DNA from: Adiantum capillus-veneris | Taxonomy: Eukaryota; Streptophyta; Polypodiopsida; Polypodiales; Pteridaceae | Direction of reading: 5' to 3' | NCBI GenBank assembly: GCA_014529385.2 | Contig: CM043969.1 | Span: 30,214,946 to 30,278,945 of the forward strand | DNA: 64,000 nucleotides | Part shown: one piece after another, positions 1 to 9,873 of the stretch | How the letters are laid out: each line of letters starts with the position of its first letter | Numbering within the stretch: the first letter of the stretch is position 1 | Made by a program: the position numbers and the translations under genes | The notes under the pieces: model-generated | The model's input: the letters and a program-made list of their open reading frames with translations, nothing else | Database searches by the model: none | What the model was told of the DNA's origin: nothing

Positions 1-240
1 CCATCCATGATTGAGTATCTTTCCAGCTACCTAGTTTAGGATTTCATCTTGAAACAGGAGTGGTTGCCGCATTCAGTGGCTTCTAGTCAACGCACACTCT
101 CCATTTACCATTCTTCTTAGGATTTATAACCACTGGTGAGACTCACTCTGACTCTTTCACAGGGTATATAATGCTTGCATCCATCAATTCATTAATCTCC
201 TTCCGCCAAAGGGCCTCCTTTTGGATTTCTCCTAGTCTCC
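1..240 (-). pseudogene. reverse transcriptase N-terminal fragment (E0)
   Basis: Reverse translation gives the start of a gypsy RT: a PKKNGKWRVCVD segment followed by KPLNAAT, the same block found in the RTs of E2, E3 and E7. In-frame stops interrupt it, for example where E3 reads VDLKPLN. Upstream (higher coordinates) it joins a segment reading LRRLGEIQKEALWRKEI, which is the usual connection between protease and RT in this group. Only about the first 40 RT residues are present because the window begins here, so the catalytic YxDD region cannot be seen. Confidence 0.75.
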
Positions 241-516
241 TCAGCTTTTGTGATTTAGGCCTATGTCCTCCTTGAGAACAATCTTGTGCTCTACCCCTCT
301 TGCACCGTGCAAATGCTTGTATTTTGTCGTAAACAAGTTTGGATAGGACTCACACAGTTGAACATAACTCTCCTTCTCACTCCTGGTCAAATATTCACTT
401 AACATTCTGGAAACCTCCTCTATGCTTAAACCATGAGCTTGAGGCTGCATACCTTTTTCTTTAGGAGGGGAATCGTCTATGGTGACTCTGAATAAATTTG
501 CATCTATCTTTGGCAT
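241..516 (-). pseudogene. protease-RT linker (E0)
   Basis: An open frame of 91 codons with the motif pattern (tyrosine-rich SYPNLFTTKY, then a charged stretch before RT) seen in the corresponding parts of E2 (SFPDLFITSY) and E7 (NFTTLFIDGY). It probably corresponds to the segment leading into the RT fingers. Its frame is not continuous with the protease at 690-1012, so at least one indel lies between them. No catalytic residues are expected here. Confidence 0.6.
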
Positions 517-689
517 ATCGTCCTTGCTCTCCTCTTCCTCTGTGCTAGTGTAGCCTTCATCATAGGTCGTCTCTATCTCTTACTCATAGCTCATCATGTC
601 ACCTTCATATTTAACTACCATTGGACGAGAACTGCTCTCTTTGGTCTTCAAATCTACCACAATATGTCTCCCCTTCTCTCTGTCAGGCA

Positions 690-1012
690 AGGTGAACACT
701 TTGCTCTCCCAATCCTACTTAGAACCTATTGCCAAAATCCACGGCCTACCCAAAATGTTTGGATAATCATTATCACCTGCCTTCATCACAAAAAACTCTA
801 GCAGGCACTCTCTGCCCATCACCTTGACCTTCACATCATGAGCCACACCCAAACACCTGGCTTTAGTATGGTTGGTCATCCTCATGTGCACATTTGATTT
901 TACTACCGCCTTGACTCTCGTCTCCTTCATGGCCGCTTCCGTCATGACACAAACCTATGCTCCACCCTCTATAAAGGTGTGTACCTGCATCCTTTTATCT
1001 ATAATCACATCA
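690..1012 (-). pseudogene. retropepsin-like protease fragment (E0)
   Basis: The frame at 715-945 ends in NILGRPWILAIGSK, the conserved ILGRPW flap region of plant gypsy proteases. Upstream, the active-site region reads GGA followed by a stop, then AQ-VCVMTEA, matching the DGGAQICVIT block of E2. The frame is split by a stop near the active site. The protease would have processed the gag-pol polyprotein. Confidence 0.7.
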
Positions 1013-1235
1013 AACAATGAAAGGACATCAGTGGGGCTACCTACCCTCAAACCCATGTTTTGCACCGCGTGCACATTCCCCTTAGCTCTCGGCAGCCAAG
1101 TGCTAACACTCGTAGACCAGTGCCTCCTCAATTTTGAATTTAAAGCCAAAAATTGACCAAATGTAATGATTGATTTTTTTATTTTGAACATCACTTACCA
1201 GGTTACATCGAGATAGCCACGTCCCAATTGAAAAT

Positions 1236-1460
1236 CTACTTGCGACGTCTCCTTCTTTTGCTGGGCTCAGGTTTCTCTCTACCTTTGTACACCTTCTCTT
1301 TGCCTTTGAAAGCTCTGGTTTCATGCTCTGTCTCTGTCTCTCTCTCTGCTCTTGCCCTCTTCTTGGCCAAAAATTCAATATCCTGCTTATCCACCTCGAT
1401 AATATTCACTCTTGGGACTTCACCTCCGTTTGGCGGAGTTGGCTGCACAGGATTCTCCAC
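1236..1460 (-). pseudogene. gag-protease basic linker (E0)
   Basis: Seventy-four codons rich in Lys, Arg and Glu, ending in a KRRRRRK cluster. The same linker, with a VDVLANKRARHDRE-like core and a terminal SKRRRRRK, occurs in E3 at 16986-17258. It joins the gag zinc knuckle to protease. Element E1 inserted 85 bp upstream, in the zinc-knuckle region of gag. Confidence 0.65.
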
Positions 1461-1540
1461 TGCTTGTTCTCTTGGACCATTGAACTACCCTTGACCTCCA
1501 CCTGTACCAAACACTGAGTAAATGCTTCCTCTCTCTCTTG

Positions 1541-1544
1541 GTGG
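1541..1544. repeat. target-site duplication of E1, left copy (GTGG)
   Basis: GTGG directly precedes the left LTR and recurs at 7902-7905 directly after the right LTR. Joining the flanks gives CTTGGTGGCTGAGGACAATC, which aligns with uninterrupted E3 sequence (CTTGGTGGTTCAAGACAATC, about 17369). This confirms both element ends and a 4-bp duplication. Confidence 0.85.
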
Positions 1545-3089
1545 TGACGGGAGCAAAGCGAACCCCGAACCCCCGACGGCCTCTAAAACACAGGGGACCG
1601 AATGGCGCCCCTCGAGCCTGTCATGGTAAAGCAAACAGGGGGCACCACCTAGCTTTAGCGGCTAGGACGCAAACAACACACCACCATAACAAAGTTTTCA
1701 TCCAAGAGAGATGGATGCTTGGGAGTAATGATGAAGAGGAAAGGGAATGAGATCAAGTGAGAGAGAGAGAGGGTGAAGGAGGGGGTATAGCGGCTTAGTA
1801 CTTAGGCACCACAAAAGGATGGAGAATCCGCACACCCTTCACACATACACAAGCTCACTCCAAACACAAGACTAGGTGGCGATTCCGCACACCTCACATG
1901 GGCAAAACATTGCAAGAAAACATACTCACAAAACCTCAAGCTTTATTTAGAGAATAAGGCGATGAAATGGGGAGCATAGGGTAGGGGAATGAGAAGGGAG
2001 AGCGTGGTAGAGCACATGGCGAATAGGTGGGAGTTGATGGCGAAGACTCGCACGAGGGTTATGGCCATCATCCTTTGTTTAGTTTCCCTTCATCTTCCAT
2101 AGCCCAAGGGTGTAGAGGTCATGCTCAAGACGAGCATGGTGATTGCGGTGATGGTGATGGTGTGGGTGTGTGTGTGTGCACTAGGCACACACAGTGCATA
2201 GTGTACTCTTTGGTGATGGTGTGTGTGTTTAGTGTGATGGTGACCCCTCTTTATATAGGGGAGGAGGGGGAGGAATTCTAGAATTTAGAAATGAAGAAAT
2301 CATTATCTACATAGGCCATGTGACTGTGGGCCCCACTTTTTTGGCTGTGTGTATATGTGCCAGAACAGCAGTCTCATGAGAGAGAGACTAAGAGAGAGAG
2401 ATGGGTTGATGAAAAAAAGTGAGAGGTGACATGGAGAATAAAGTAATTACAAGAGGGGAGAGAGGGGAGTGTGTTCAGAGGTGAATCTGTGTGCAGATGT
2501 GTGTGAACACAAGAAAAATCAGGTAACCACCGGGTGGGGATGGGTCTGTGGGCACCTTTTTCAGTGAAACTGAGTGTGTGTGAGTGTGGGGAAGGTTATT
2601 TAGCTACAAGACAAGAGACATGGCACCCTTTAGAGAGAGAGGGGGGTATTTGGGTCATGGGATATGATAGGAGAGAGAAAGAGGGGGTGGGGTATACTAT
2701 TTTGGAAGATAGGGTAAGTTGCATGTGAGTTAGGATGCATTATTGGTGAGTTATAATGCATTATTGGTGAGAGGTGGGGTAGCTTGAGGGGAGAGAGAAA
2801 GTAGAAAGGACAAGGGGAAGTGAGAGGGGGTTGACCTTTTGAGTGGAGGAGAGGAAAAGGGACACCCGACGGGGCAACAATGAAGAAAAAGGAGGCAAGG
2901 TGGGGATGGGCTACCCCGCAGGCATGAGGTGGCCTATTTTACCTTTCTTATATATTTAAATAATCATACTTTATTTTTTTCTTACTTTTTCCAATGCCTT
3001 TTATCACTCCCTCCCTAAGAGGGGGTTTTCATGGGGTGGGGACGAGAGAAGAGGGGTATGGGAGCTTGGCTTGTGAAAAGCCCCCATCA
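1545..3089 (-). repeat. E1 3' LTR
   Basis: Begins TGACGGGAGCAAAGCGAACC and ends CCCCCATCA on the plus strand. It matches 6354-7901 over its full length. It contains GA-rich and GT-rich simple-sequence stretches, such as a GTGTGTG run near 2163-2200. Short plus-strand ORFs appear in both copies at equivalent positions and are not genes. A TATATA-like motif (TTTATATAGGGG) at about 2253 lies on the plus strand and need not be the promoter, since the element is transcribed from the minus strand. Confidence 0.93.
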
Positions 3090-3107
3090 TTAGCCCTCCC
3101 CTTTTGG
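3090..3107 (-). other. E1 polypurine tract
   Basis: On the minus strand this reads as a purine run (AAAAGGGGAGGGCTAA) directly followed by the LTR start TGATGGGGG. That is the expected position of the plus-strand priming site and fixes the orientation of E1. Confidence 0.8.
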
Positions 3108-3154
3108 CTAGAGGCATTCATGCGTCTAGCTCATCTGTTTCTTCTTCCTCTTAG

Positions 3155-5524
3155 CTATAGGATCCGATATCGAGTTTCCTTCTGAATTAGCCATTCCATT
3201 TGGCCATTGGTGAGATTTCTAGGATATTCATGAATCTGTAACAGGTGTGGGTGATAGCTTGTTCCTTGGAATAGTGTCGGTTGATTAAAGGGAAAGCCCA
3301 TGGCTTCCAGAACTTTGTGCCAGTGTCCTCCTGGATCCCAAGTGAAAAATAGGATCATTGTCTGTAGTGTCTGAACAATAAAGCTTGCATGCCAAATTGG
3401 ACCAAATTTGTAACCACCAGTAGCGAGAGGGGAAATGAGCATCTTGACTCCTGCAAAGACAGAACTGAAAATTATGATTCCCAAGAGTGTACCAAGAATC
3501 CACCATATATGGCCTCCTTGTTGGTGTGGTGAGCTCAAGTTGTCTTCAGAGTCCTGCTTACTGCCATTAGAAAAAACTGCAAGCATATCATGCTTCTTTT
3601 GGGTGTTCTCAGACATGTCAGCTTCCTTTACTGATGCTAATAGCAAGCCACCTACCTTGCGGCTTAAATACAAGCGTAATCCACTTACCTTTCTCCAAAG
3701 AGAGGATGCACTATTTGTAAAAAAATGTACCAAATTGCGAATGAGGTCTTCATTCTTGAATTCTATCAGGCTTTTGTCTATCCATGGCTCCTTTGCTCTT
3801 ATCTCCATGCTGATCTTCTCTCTATATGTTAGAGCAGCTAGCCATAGCCATAGGTCTGATGCATCCCATGCAAACACAATGCTGTGTTGTGGAGGAGTTT
3901 GGAACATCCTTAAAAGGTTGGCAGCATATTGATCATCAAACTTACTCTGAACACCCTCACATAAACTGGAGGCATTACCCATCTCCAAGTATATAACACC
4001 CTTCAGTAGACTAGAGGCATTACCCATCTCCAAGTCTATAACACTACATAATAAAGTCTTGCTCGGCTGCCAAGCCTCTGGAGCAATATCCAACTCCAAA
4101 CCTTCAGTCATACTTACCTCTTCGTTATGGTCCTCTAGTGAAACTGCCTTGATGCAAGATTCCTTTAGCTTGCTACACTGTCCTGGGTCCATGCTGGTGC
4201 ACGGGCTTCCGTTTTCAAAGCCCTCCCCTTTGATTGATATGTTGTCCACCTTCTGCAAAGCCTTGCTAACAGGTTGGTTTTCCTCTTCTCTTGTATCTTT
4301 CATGAACTTTGCAGTCCTCTTACTCTGACGAGGCCTAATCAACACTTTACACCTTCTTACCCTTACTGCCCAATGTTGTCGACTGATTGCTTTGGTGCCT
4401 ATTTCATCCCAGGTTAAAGATGTACTTACATTTGTAACACAATTTTCTTGACTTACCTCCCCCACCTGGGTAGCATCTTTTGATTCTTTAACCTCTTGTT
4501 CCACTACATGAGTTCTTTGAATAGTCTTCTTACTTGATCCTTCTTTTGTTACACTCATCTTGACCTCTTCTGCAAGACCAATGATACTTGGTGTGCGGGT
4601 ACCAATTGGTGGTGGGGCTGGTGCTCGGGGTGGGGGTGTTCTTTCTCTATGGTGTGACAATTGGTTCCTCCTACCTTCTCTATTATAGTTTTGTTGTGGT
4701 TTGGGACAGTAGTACATACCGCGACCATCTTCTCCGTAGTTGTAGCAGTGATACTCCCTGTTTTGTCGTCGTGCTCTTCTAGGGTCTTGATCTCTTTCTT
4801 GACTCCATCCTTGCTGTATTAAGTGGACAGACAAACTCTGCAGTTGGTCAGTAATATGGGCCAACATATCTTGTTGGTCACCTCTTACCCCAAGAGCCGG
4901 TGGTGGTGGTGGAATGGTGGTTGTCGTAGTTGTTGGTCGACGTGATGTTGTTGTTTGTGTTGACTCGGTTTCTTTGGCTTTCATTTGTAGCTTCTTGTCC
5001 TTAAGGCGAGCAATCTCAACGGCTAACTCGTACATAGCCGGGAATCTACCTTTCACCTTCTCCTTGAGAAGCGGCCATAAGCCATGTGTGAACTGATCTT
5101 TTTTTAGGAAATCGGGTGCAGCTTCCCCCCTTGCCAGTGACTCAACCCACCGTTCCCACAAATCCACAAATTTGGACTCATAGGTGGCATATTCTAAAAG
5201 ACCCTCCTGCTTCAAGTCTCTCAACTTGTCCCACAACTTTTCTGAAGTGGTACCTCCCCCAAAGCGCCTCTTAAAAGCGGTTTTTAAGGGTTCCCAGTCA
5301 TCCTTGGTTGCTTGTGGAAGTGCATTGTACCATGATCTAGCTTCTAGCTTCATGAGATGATTAAAGATTCTAACCCGGGATTCATCCGTATCTTTGTTGC
5401 TCACTACACATGCTACTTCAAAGTCATCTAGGAAGTCTATTACCAAATCCTCCCCCTTCTTTCCTTTAAATGTTGGAAATGCTACACTTGCCATGATTAC
5501 TGAGAGAGAGCTAGAAAGACACAC
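3155..5524 (-). CDS. E1 gag-membrane fusion polyprotein (789 aa)
   Basis: An intact ORF. Residues about 10-195 are a retrotransposon gag domain with the blocks EARSWYNALP, RRFGGGTTSEKLW and LLEYATYESKFVDLWERW, strongly matching E7 gag. A Pro/Thr-rich linker (TTTTTTIPPPPP) leads to a zinc knuckle near residue 260 in which the second Cys is Tyr and the His is Arg, so zinc binding is doubtful. Residues about 300-660 are not recognisable; they include a 15-residue tandem duplication. Near the C-terminus a strongly hydrophobic segment (residues about 673-697, WWILGTLLGIIIFSSVFAG) and a second one (about 715-729) precede a WDPGG motif. This matches the DPG motif of the E7 and E8 3' ORFs. There is no pol. 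The protein is perhaps a particle protein that carries its own membrane anchor. The first Met (MCLSSS) or the MASVAF at residue 11 may be the start; MASVAF aligns with the E7 start MESVSF and is favoured. Confidence 0.85.
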   Translation of the reverse strand: MCLSSSLSVIMASVAFPTFKGKKGEDLVIDFLDDFEVACVVSNKDTDESRVRIFNHLMKLEARSWYNALPQATKDDWEPLKTAFKRRFGGGTTSEKLWDKLRDLKQEGLLEYATYESKFVDLWERWVESLARGEAAPDFLKKDQFTHGLWPLLKEKVKGRFPAMYELAVEIARLKDKKLQMKAKETESTQTTTSRRPTTTTTTIPPPPPALGVRGDQQDMLAHITDQLQSLSVHLIQQGWSQERDQDPRRARRQNREYHCYNYGEDGRGMYYCPKPQQNYNREGRRNQLSHHRERTPPPRAPAPPPIGTRTPSIIGLAEEVKMSVTKEGSSKKTIQRTHVVEQEVKESKDATQVGEVSQENCVTNVSTSLTWDEIGTKAISRQHWAVRVRRCKVLIRPRQSKRTAKFMKDTREEENQPVSKALQKVDNISIKGEGFENGSPCTSMDPGQCSKLKESCIKAVSLEDHNEEVSMTEGLELDIAPEAWQPSKTLLCSVIDLEMGNASSLLKGVIYLEMGNASSLCEGVQSKFDDQYAANLLRMFQTPPQHSIVFAWDASDLWLWLAALTYREKISMEIRAKEPWIDKSLIEFKNEDLIRNLVHFFTNSASSLWRKVSGLRLYLSRKVGGLLLASVKEADMSENTQKKHDMLAVFSNGSKQDSEDNLSSPHQQGGHIWWILGTLLGIIIFSSVFAGVKMLISPLATGGYKFGPIWHASFIVQTLQTMILFFTWDPGGHWHKVLEAMGFPFNQPTLFQGTSYHPHLLQIHEYPRNLTNGQMEWLIQKETRYRIL
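3966..4043 (-). repeat. 45-bp in-frame tandem duplication inside the E1 ORF
   Basis: The stretch containing GGCATTACCCATCTCCAAGT occurs twice, offset by 45 bp, and encodes two copies of a block with LEMGNASSL. The frame is kept, so the duplication lengthens the protein by 15 residues. Confidence 0.8.
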
Positions 5525-5578
5525 TGCTTAACTTGCAAAAGTTTTTTTTCTTCTTTACAAGGAGGCGTGTATACCCTC

Positions 5579-5797
5579 TTATACTAGGACATAGATTAAA
5601 ACTTCAAATGGTACATTGCTTTGTACCAAAGGTAAGACAAATGGTTGATCTGATGCCAGAACCTCGAAAAACTGCTCCCCACCCGGCATGGTGTCAATGA
5701 CGTACTGGTAGTGAGCCTTCAAATCCAGTATTACCTTGATTGAGCGTACACGTATTGGTATGTGTGATCTGTCTTGAGGTAGGTTGTACTGATTCAT
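5579..5797 (-). CDS. leader ORF upstream of gag (E1)
   Basis: A 72-codon ORF ending 55 bp upstream of the E1 gag frame. Its pattern (IRVRSIKVILDLKAHYQYVI, then a Gly-Glu stretch, FFEVLASDQPFVLPLV) resembles ORFs at the same place in E2 (26081-26323) and E7 (58665-58859). The shared pattern is alternating hydrophobic residues followed by (F/L)xEILxxPxPxVxP. Its function is unknown. It may be the 3' end of a longer spliced or decayed leader protein, because the frame upstream (5857-6280) is broken. Confidence 0.5.
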   Translation of the reverse strand: MNQYNLPQDRSHIPIRVRSIKVILDLKAHYQYVIDTMPGGEQFFEVLASDQPFVLPLVQSNVPFEVLIYVLV

Positions 5798-6016
5798 GTG
5801 AAGCTTAGAGGTGCTTAGTCACTGTCCAAGCTTGTGGGAGAGGGTGGTGTTCTTTCCTAAAACAAACTCAGTAGATCCCTAGTTTCTCTAGTGAGAGTGT
5901 GAGCCAATGCTTCCGTTATCTGTGCTGCAGCATCAGGTGCGACTTGAAAACTGACTGTGATAATTACCTCGGTGACTTGAGTTACTCGATTCTCAAAGTA
6001 GAATAGTGTTGATTCT

Positions 6017-6280
6017 CTATTGTGTAGAGCTCCTTCCATTTTGTTGTTGTGGGTTGGTTGTAGGTTGCGGACATGGTTTCGACCTTCTCCTTCTTCTTCT
6101 TGGCACTTGGCCTATGTATATCCACTGTGTTTGGCGTGTTGGTTGACTCTCCCACTGCAAATCGATTATCGTTATGCCTGGCACTCGAGCTTCGATTGAG
6201 ATGCGGAGTTCGTCTAGTTTTGCTTGGAGCTCTTCTTCTTCTATCGTCCAATTAGCAAATCCTGCTAGCCATTCATCCAT
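6017..6280 (-). CDS. first ORF after the primer-binding site (E1)
   Basis: An 87-codon ORF starting MDEWLAGF about 50 bp after the PBS. Residues 12-42 (EEEELQAKLDELRISIEAR, then ITIIDLQ) resemble the E7 ORF at 57731-57919 (EVEETKEALTAFIEVLLPG...INIQ), which also lies just after its PBS. The rest is basic (PRRRRRR). It could be the N-terminus of a longer leader protein continuing through other frames to 5579. Function is not known. Confidence 0.45.
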   Translation of the reverse strand: MDEWLAGFANWTIEEEELQAKLDELRISIEARVPGITIIDLQWESQPTRQTQWIYIGQVPRRRRRRSKPCPQPTTNPQQQNGRSSTQ

Positions 6281-6331
6281 TCATAATAGTTTAGGGGTTT
6301 CAGTCTTGTAAACTGAAGGGTTTCATGAAAA

Positions 6332-6351
6332 GATCCTCCGTGGGGGCACCA
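6332..6351 (-). other. E1 primer-binding site
   Basis: The minus strand reads TGGTGCCCCCACGGAGGATC, two bases inside the upstream LTR. The E2 site differs by one base (TGGCGCC...), and E0 and E7 have related sites. It should pair with the 3' end of a tRNA ending in CCA; I could not assign the tRNA. Confidence 0.8.
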
Positions 6352-6353
6352 AA

Positions 6354-7901
6354 TGACGGGAGCAAAGCGAACCCCGAACCCCGACGGCCTCTAAAACACC
6401 GGGGACCGAATGGCGCGCCTCGAGCCTGTCATGGTAAAGCAAACAGGGGGCACCACCTAGCTTCAACAGCTAGGAAGCAAACAACACACCACCATAACAA
6501 AGTTCTCATCCAAGAGAGATGAATGCTTGGGAGTAATGATGAAGAGGAAAGGGAATGAGATCAAGTGAGAGAGAGAGAGGGTGAGGGAGGGGGTATAACG
6601 GCTTAGTACTTAGGCACCACAAAAGGATGGCGAATCCGCACACCCTTCACACATACACAAGCTCACTCCAAACACAAGACTAGGTGGCGATTCCGCACAC
6701 CTCACATGGGAAAAACATTGCAAGAAAACATACTCACAAAACCTCAAGCTTTATTTAGAGAATAAGGCGATGAAATGGGGAGCATAGGGTAGGGGAATGA
6801 GAAGGGAGAGCGTGGTAGAGCACATGGCGGATAGGTGGGAGTTGATGGCGAAGACTCGCACGAGGGTTATGGCCATCATCCTTCGTTTAGTTTCCCTTCA
6901 TCTTCCATAGCCCAAGGGTGTAGAGGTCATGCTCAAGACGAGCATGGTGATTACGGTGATGGTGATGGTGATGGTGTGGGTGTGTGTGTGCACTAGGCAC
7001 ACACAGTGCATAGTGTACTCTTTGGTGATGGTGTGTGTGTTTAGTGTGATGGTGACCCCTCTTTATATAGGGGAGGAGGGGGAGGAATTCTAGAATTTAG
7101 AAATGAAGAAATCATTATCTACATAGGCCATGTGACTGTGGGCCCCACTTGTCTGGCTGTGTGTATATGTGCCAGAACAGCAGTCTAATGAGAGAGAGAC
7201 TAAGAGAGAGAGATGGGTTGATGAAAAAAAGTGAGAGGTGACATGGAGAATAAAGTAATTACAAGAGGGGATAGAGGGGAGTGTGTTCAGAGGTGAATCT
7301 GTGTGCAGATGTGTGTGAACACAAGAAAAATCAGGTAACCACCGGGTGGGGATGGGTTTGTGGGCACCTTTTTCAGTGGAACTGAGTGTGTGTGAGTGTG
7401 GGGAAGGTTATTTAGCTACAAGACAAGAGACATGGCACCCTTTAGAGAGAGAGGGGGGTATTTGGGTCATGGGATATGATAGGAGAGAGAAAGAGGGGGT
7501 GGGGTATACTATTTTGGAAGATAGGGTAAGTTGCATGTGAGTTAGGGTGCATTATTGGTGAGTTATAATGCATTATTGGTGAGAGGTGGGGTAGCTTGAG
7601 GGGAGAGAGAAAGGAGAAAGGACAAGGGGAAGAGAGAGGGGGTTGACCTTTTGAGTGGAGGAGCGGAAAAGGGACACCCGGCGGGGCAACAGTGAAGAAA
7701 AAGGAGGCAAGGTGGGGATGGGCTACCCCGCAGGCATGAGGTGGCCTATTTTACCTTTCTTATATATTTACATAATCATACTTTATTTTTTTCTTACTTT
7801 TTCCAATGCCTTTTATCACTCCCTCCCCAAGAGGGGGTTTTCATGGGGTGGGGACGAGAGAAGAGGGGTATGGGAGCTTGGCTTGTGAAAAGCCCCCATC
7901 A
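6354..7901 (-). repeat. E1 5' LTR
   Basis: Full-length partner of 1545-3089, with the same TGACGGG start and CCATCA end in plus-strand view. It ends directly at the GTGG duplication. Differences from the other copy are scattered substitutions and a 6-bp change in a GATGGT repeat. Confidence 0.93.
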
Positions 7902-7905
7902 GTGG

Positions 7906-8697
7906 CTGAGGACAATCACATGCATAGTGCCCCCCTTTTCCAAAATTGTAGCACCTACCTAACCACAGCCTTGCCTTGCCCCTTTCTCCTCTTGGCTGCC
8001 CTCTATCCATGACGCTTAGCCGTAACTCCTGCATTTTCTTGGACAAATCTTGCACCGTATGTATCCAATTTGCGGCACAATGTCTATACGTTGGTTTCTA
8101 CGATTTTCCTCGTGCATAGCCACCCTCAGACTCTGCGGTTGAAGGTTGGTTGAAGGGGGCCCATCGTCTTGTAGCCTGACACACCTTGCTCTATCTTGTT
8201 CTTTATCTTTCTGCTCTTTGATCGTGCAATTGTTGCCGCACCATTGTAGTTTTTTGAACTTTCAAAGTCAACCTTATCTCTCACCCTTGGGTGCAGACAC
8301 GCCATAAATGTTTCCATCTTAAAATAATCTCCATAAGCCAATTGCATGGCTACCGCTAATTCGCCCAACACTCTTCAAAATGACCTAAAAACAAATTGAA
8401 CTCTTCAGTTACATCTTTTTTGAGCGCCTTCAGCTTCGCATCCATCTCGATTGGCGATGCCTCCTTGCAAAAATCATGAAGAAATCTTGCTCGTAGAGCC
8501 GGCCCTACTTGTCTCGGCTCGCCTTCCACGGGTTCATACCAGACTTTAGATTTTCCACGCATCACCAAAGGAAATGTCTACATTTTGCTATCCTAGTTTG
8601 GCATATGTATGAATAGCATATACAACTCGAAATCCGACATCCACTCGTTGGGGCTCTCCTTGACTGTGAAAATCAATCCATAGCTTCTAGCTACCAT
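7906..8697 (-). pseudogene. gag of E0, N-terminal part with zinc knuckle
   Basis: Reading leftwards from a start at about 8697, the sequence gives MVARSYGLIFTVKESP, matching the E3 gag start MAYSRLVFTVKE. The gag core with KVWYEPVEGEPRQVG and LHPRVRDKVD follows, and then a zinc knuckle (CYNFGKGGHYACDC) whose second Cys is Phe. At least three frames are needed to read it, so it is dead. E1 lies directly downstream of the knuckle. Confidence 0.75.
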
Positions 8698-8750
8698 GAC
8701 TTGCAATGCAAAACTCTTCTTCTTTTTGATCAACTGATAGCAATCAGTGT

Positions 8751-8770
8751 GGTCCTCCGTGGGGGCACTA
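8751..8770 (-). other. E0 primer-binding site
   Basis: The minus strand reads TAGTGCCCCCACGGAGGACC, a mutated version of the E1 and E2 sites. It lies about 55 bp upstream of E0 gag. The 5' LTR of E0 should start at about 8771 and run rightwards; the second copy of that LTR is outside the window. Confidence 0.6.
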
Positions 8771-9829
8771 GACGATGGAGAGGGGGGATGAGGGAACACA
8801 CCGAGAAAAACAACAAAGGCCTCTCTATATCTCAGGGTATCCACAACACCCCTATCCTCTCAGAAAACACCTTCAAAAACACTCTTTACACTAGCAGACC
8901 ACTACTTGCTCTTTTTCCAATGCTTACACACTCCACAAGTCCACCACACAATGCACACTTTCTTCCACGATCGGTCTCCACCCTTGTGCACGCACACAAC
9001 CACTCAATCTCACTCTCTCACACAAAACACCGTTGGTCCGGGGGGGGCACACACATCCACTCTGCCAGCACCACGGGAAAACAGGAGAGCAGGAGAAAGA
9101 GAAGGGGGGAAGGGGAAACAACAGCAAAACGAGGCAACAATGGCTTGATTATGCTTCAAAAGTCATGTACAGAGCTTGCAATTCCATCACCATGGCCATT
9201 TTCAAGAAAAATTACAAAGGATTTGACAAGCACCCTCTTCTGTCAAAGAGGCTCCGCTTTGTAGGCTTCAAATGGCACAAAAAAATCCCTTCATTTCATT
9301 AAAGTAATGGATTTTATAGTGGCTAGTCTTCAACTTTGGAAACTGTTTTCTAATTGGCCTATCTGGAACCTTAATTTGAAAACTTTGGAAGGATGGAGCC
9401 GACTCATTTTCATATGATCTCTCTTGCTCTCCTTGGCTTGTGCTCTTGAAGGGGGGGGGGGGGGGGGGGTGCAGTAGCAATGTTGCTAGTGCCCCTTGGC
9501 GTTTTATATTTCATTTAATTTTCCCTTCTTTCACCCTTTGGACTACCTTTGGCTCCTCCCTTTGACTATCTTTGTACGGCCCCTTGCTTGATCCCCATTC
9601 TCCCCTAGCCTTATCTCTGCTTACTTTCCCTCTTGATCTCGGCCTTTATGTGGCCCTCTTCTCTGCATGGACATCTCCCTCCTGACCATCTCCTTGGACT
9701 CGTCCCTTCTACCCTTTGCTCACATGGCGGCCCCTTTCGGTGGCCCTTGAACTCTCTCTCCCTCATTTCATGGAACACCTCCCCTTGCATTTGACCCAGC
9801 TCGGGCCCGATTGCTCTGCCCAGTTATAT

Positions 9830-9873
<44 letters not shown>

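Larger units (their letters stand above)
1..1544 (-). mobile_element. E0: decayed Ty3/gypsy element, 3' part
   Basis: Minus-strand remains of a Tat-like gypsy element. Reading leftwards from 1544 come a basic gag-protease linker, a protease with the ILGRPW motif, a protease-RT linker and the first residues of reverse transcriptase, after which the window ends. All parts are broken by stops or frameshifts. The remainder of its gag lies at 7902-8697, on the other side of element E1. The closest relative in the window is E3, whose uninterrupted gag shows how the two halves of E0 join. The rest of RT, RNase H, integrase and the downstream LTR would lie left of position 1. Confidence 0.85.
1545..7901 (-). 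mobile_element. E1: complete non-autonomous LTR retrotransposon
   Basis: A 6.36 kb element in minus orientation. It has LTRs of 1545 and 1548 bp (TGACGGG...CCATCA on the plus strand), a primer-binding site 2 nt inside the right LTR, a polypurine tract abutting the left LTR, and 4-bp GTGG duplications outside. The interior is only 3.26 kb. It encodes small leader ORFs and one intact 789-residue protein with gag and membrane segments, and no protease, RT, RNase H or integrase. It must therefore be mobilised by enzymes of another element. The LTRs differ at only a few bases per hundred by eye, so it is among the youngest insertions here. It inserted in the gag gene of E0. Confidence 0.92.

Noticed and set aside
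1538-2728. Plus-strand ORFs of 60-85 codons repeated at 6325-7540
   Set aside because: They lie in the two LTR copies of E1, are antisense to the element and encode low-complexity sequence; they recur only because the LTRs do.
3435-3932. Plus-strand ORF of 165 codons
   Set aside because: It is the complement of the intact E1 gag-membrane ORF; the minus-strand frame has gag motifs and explains the open frame.
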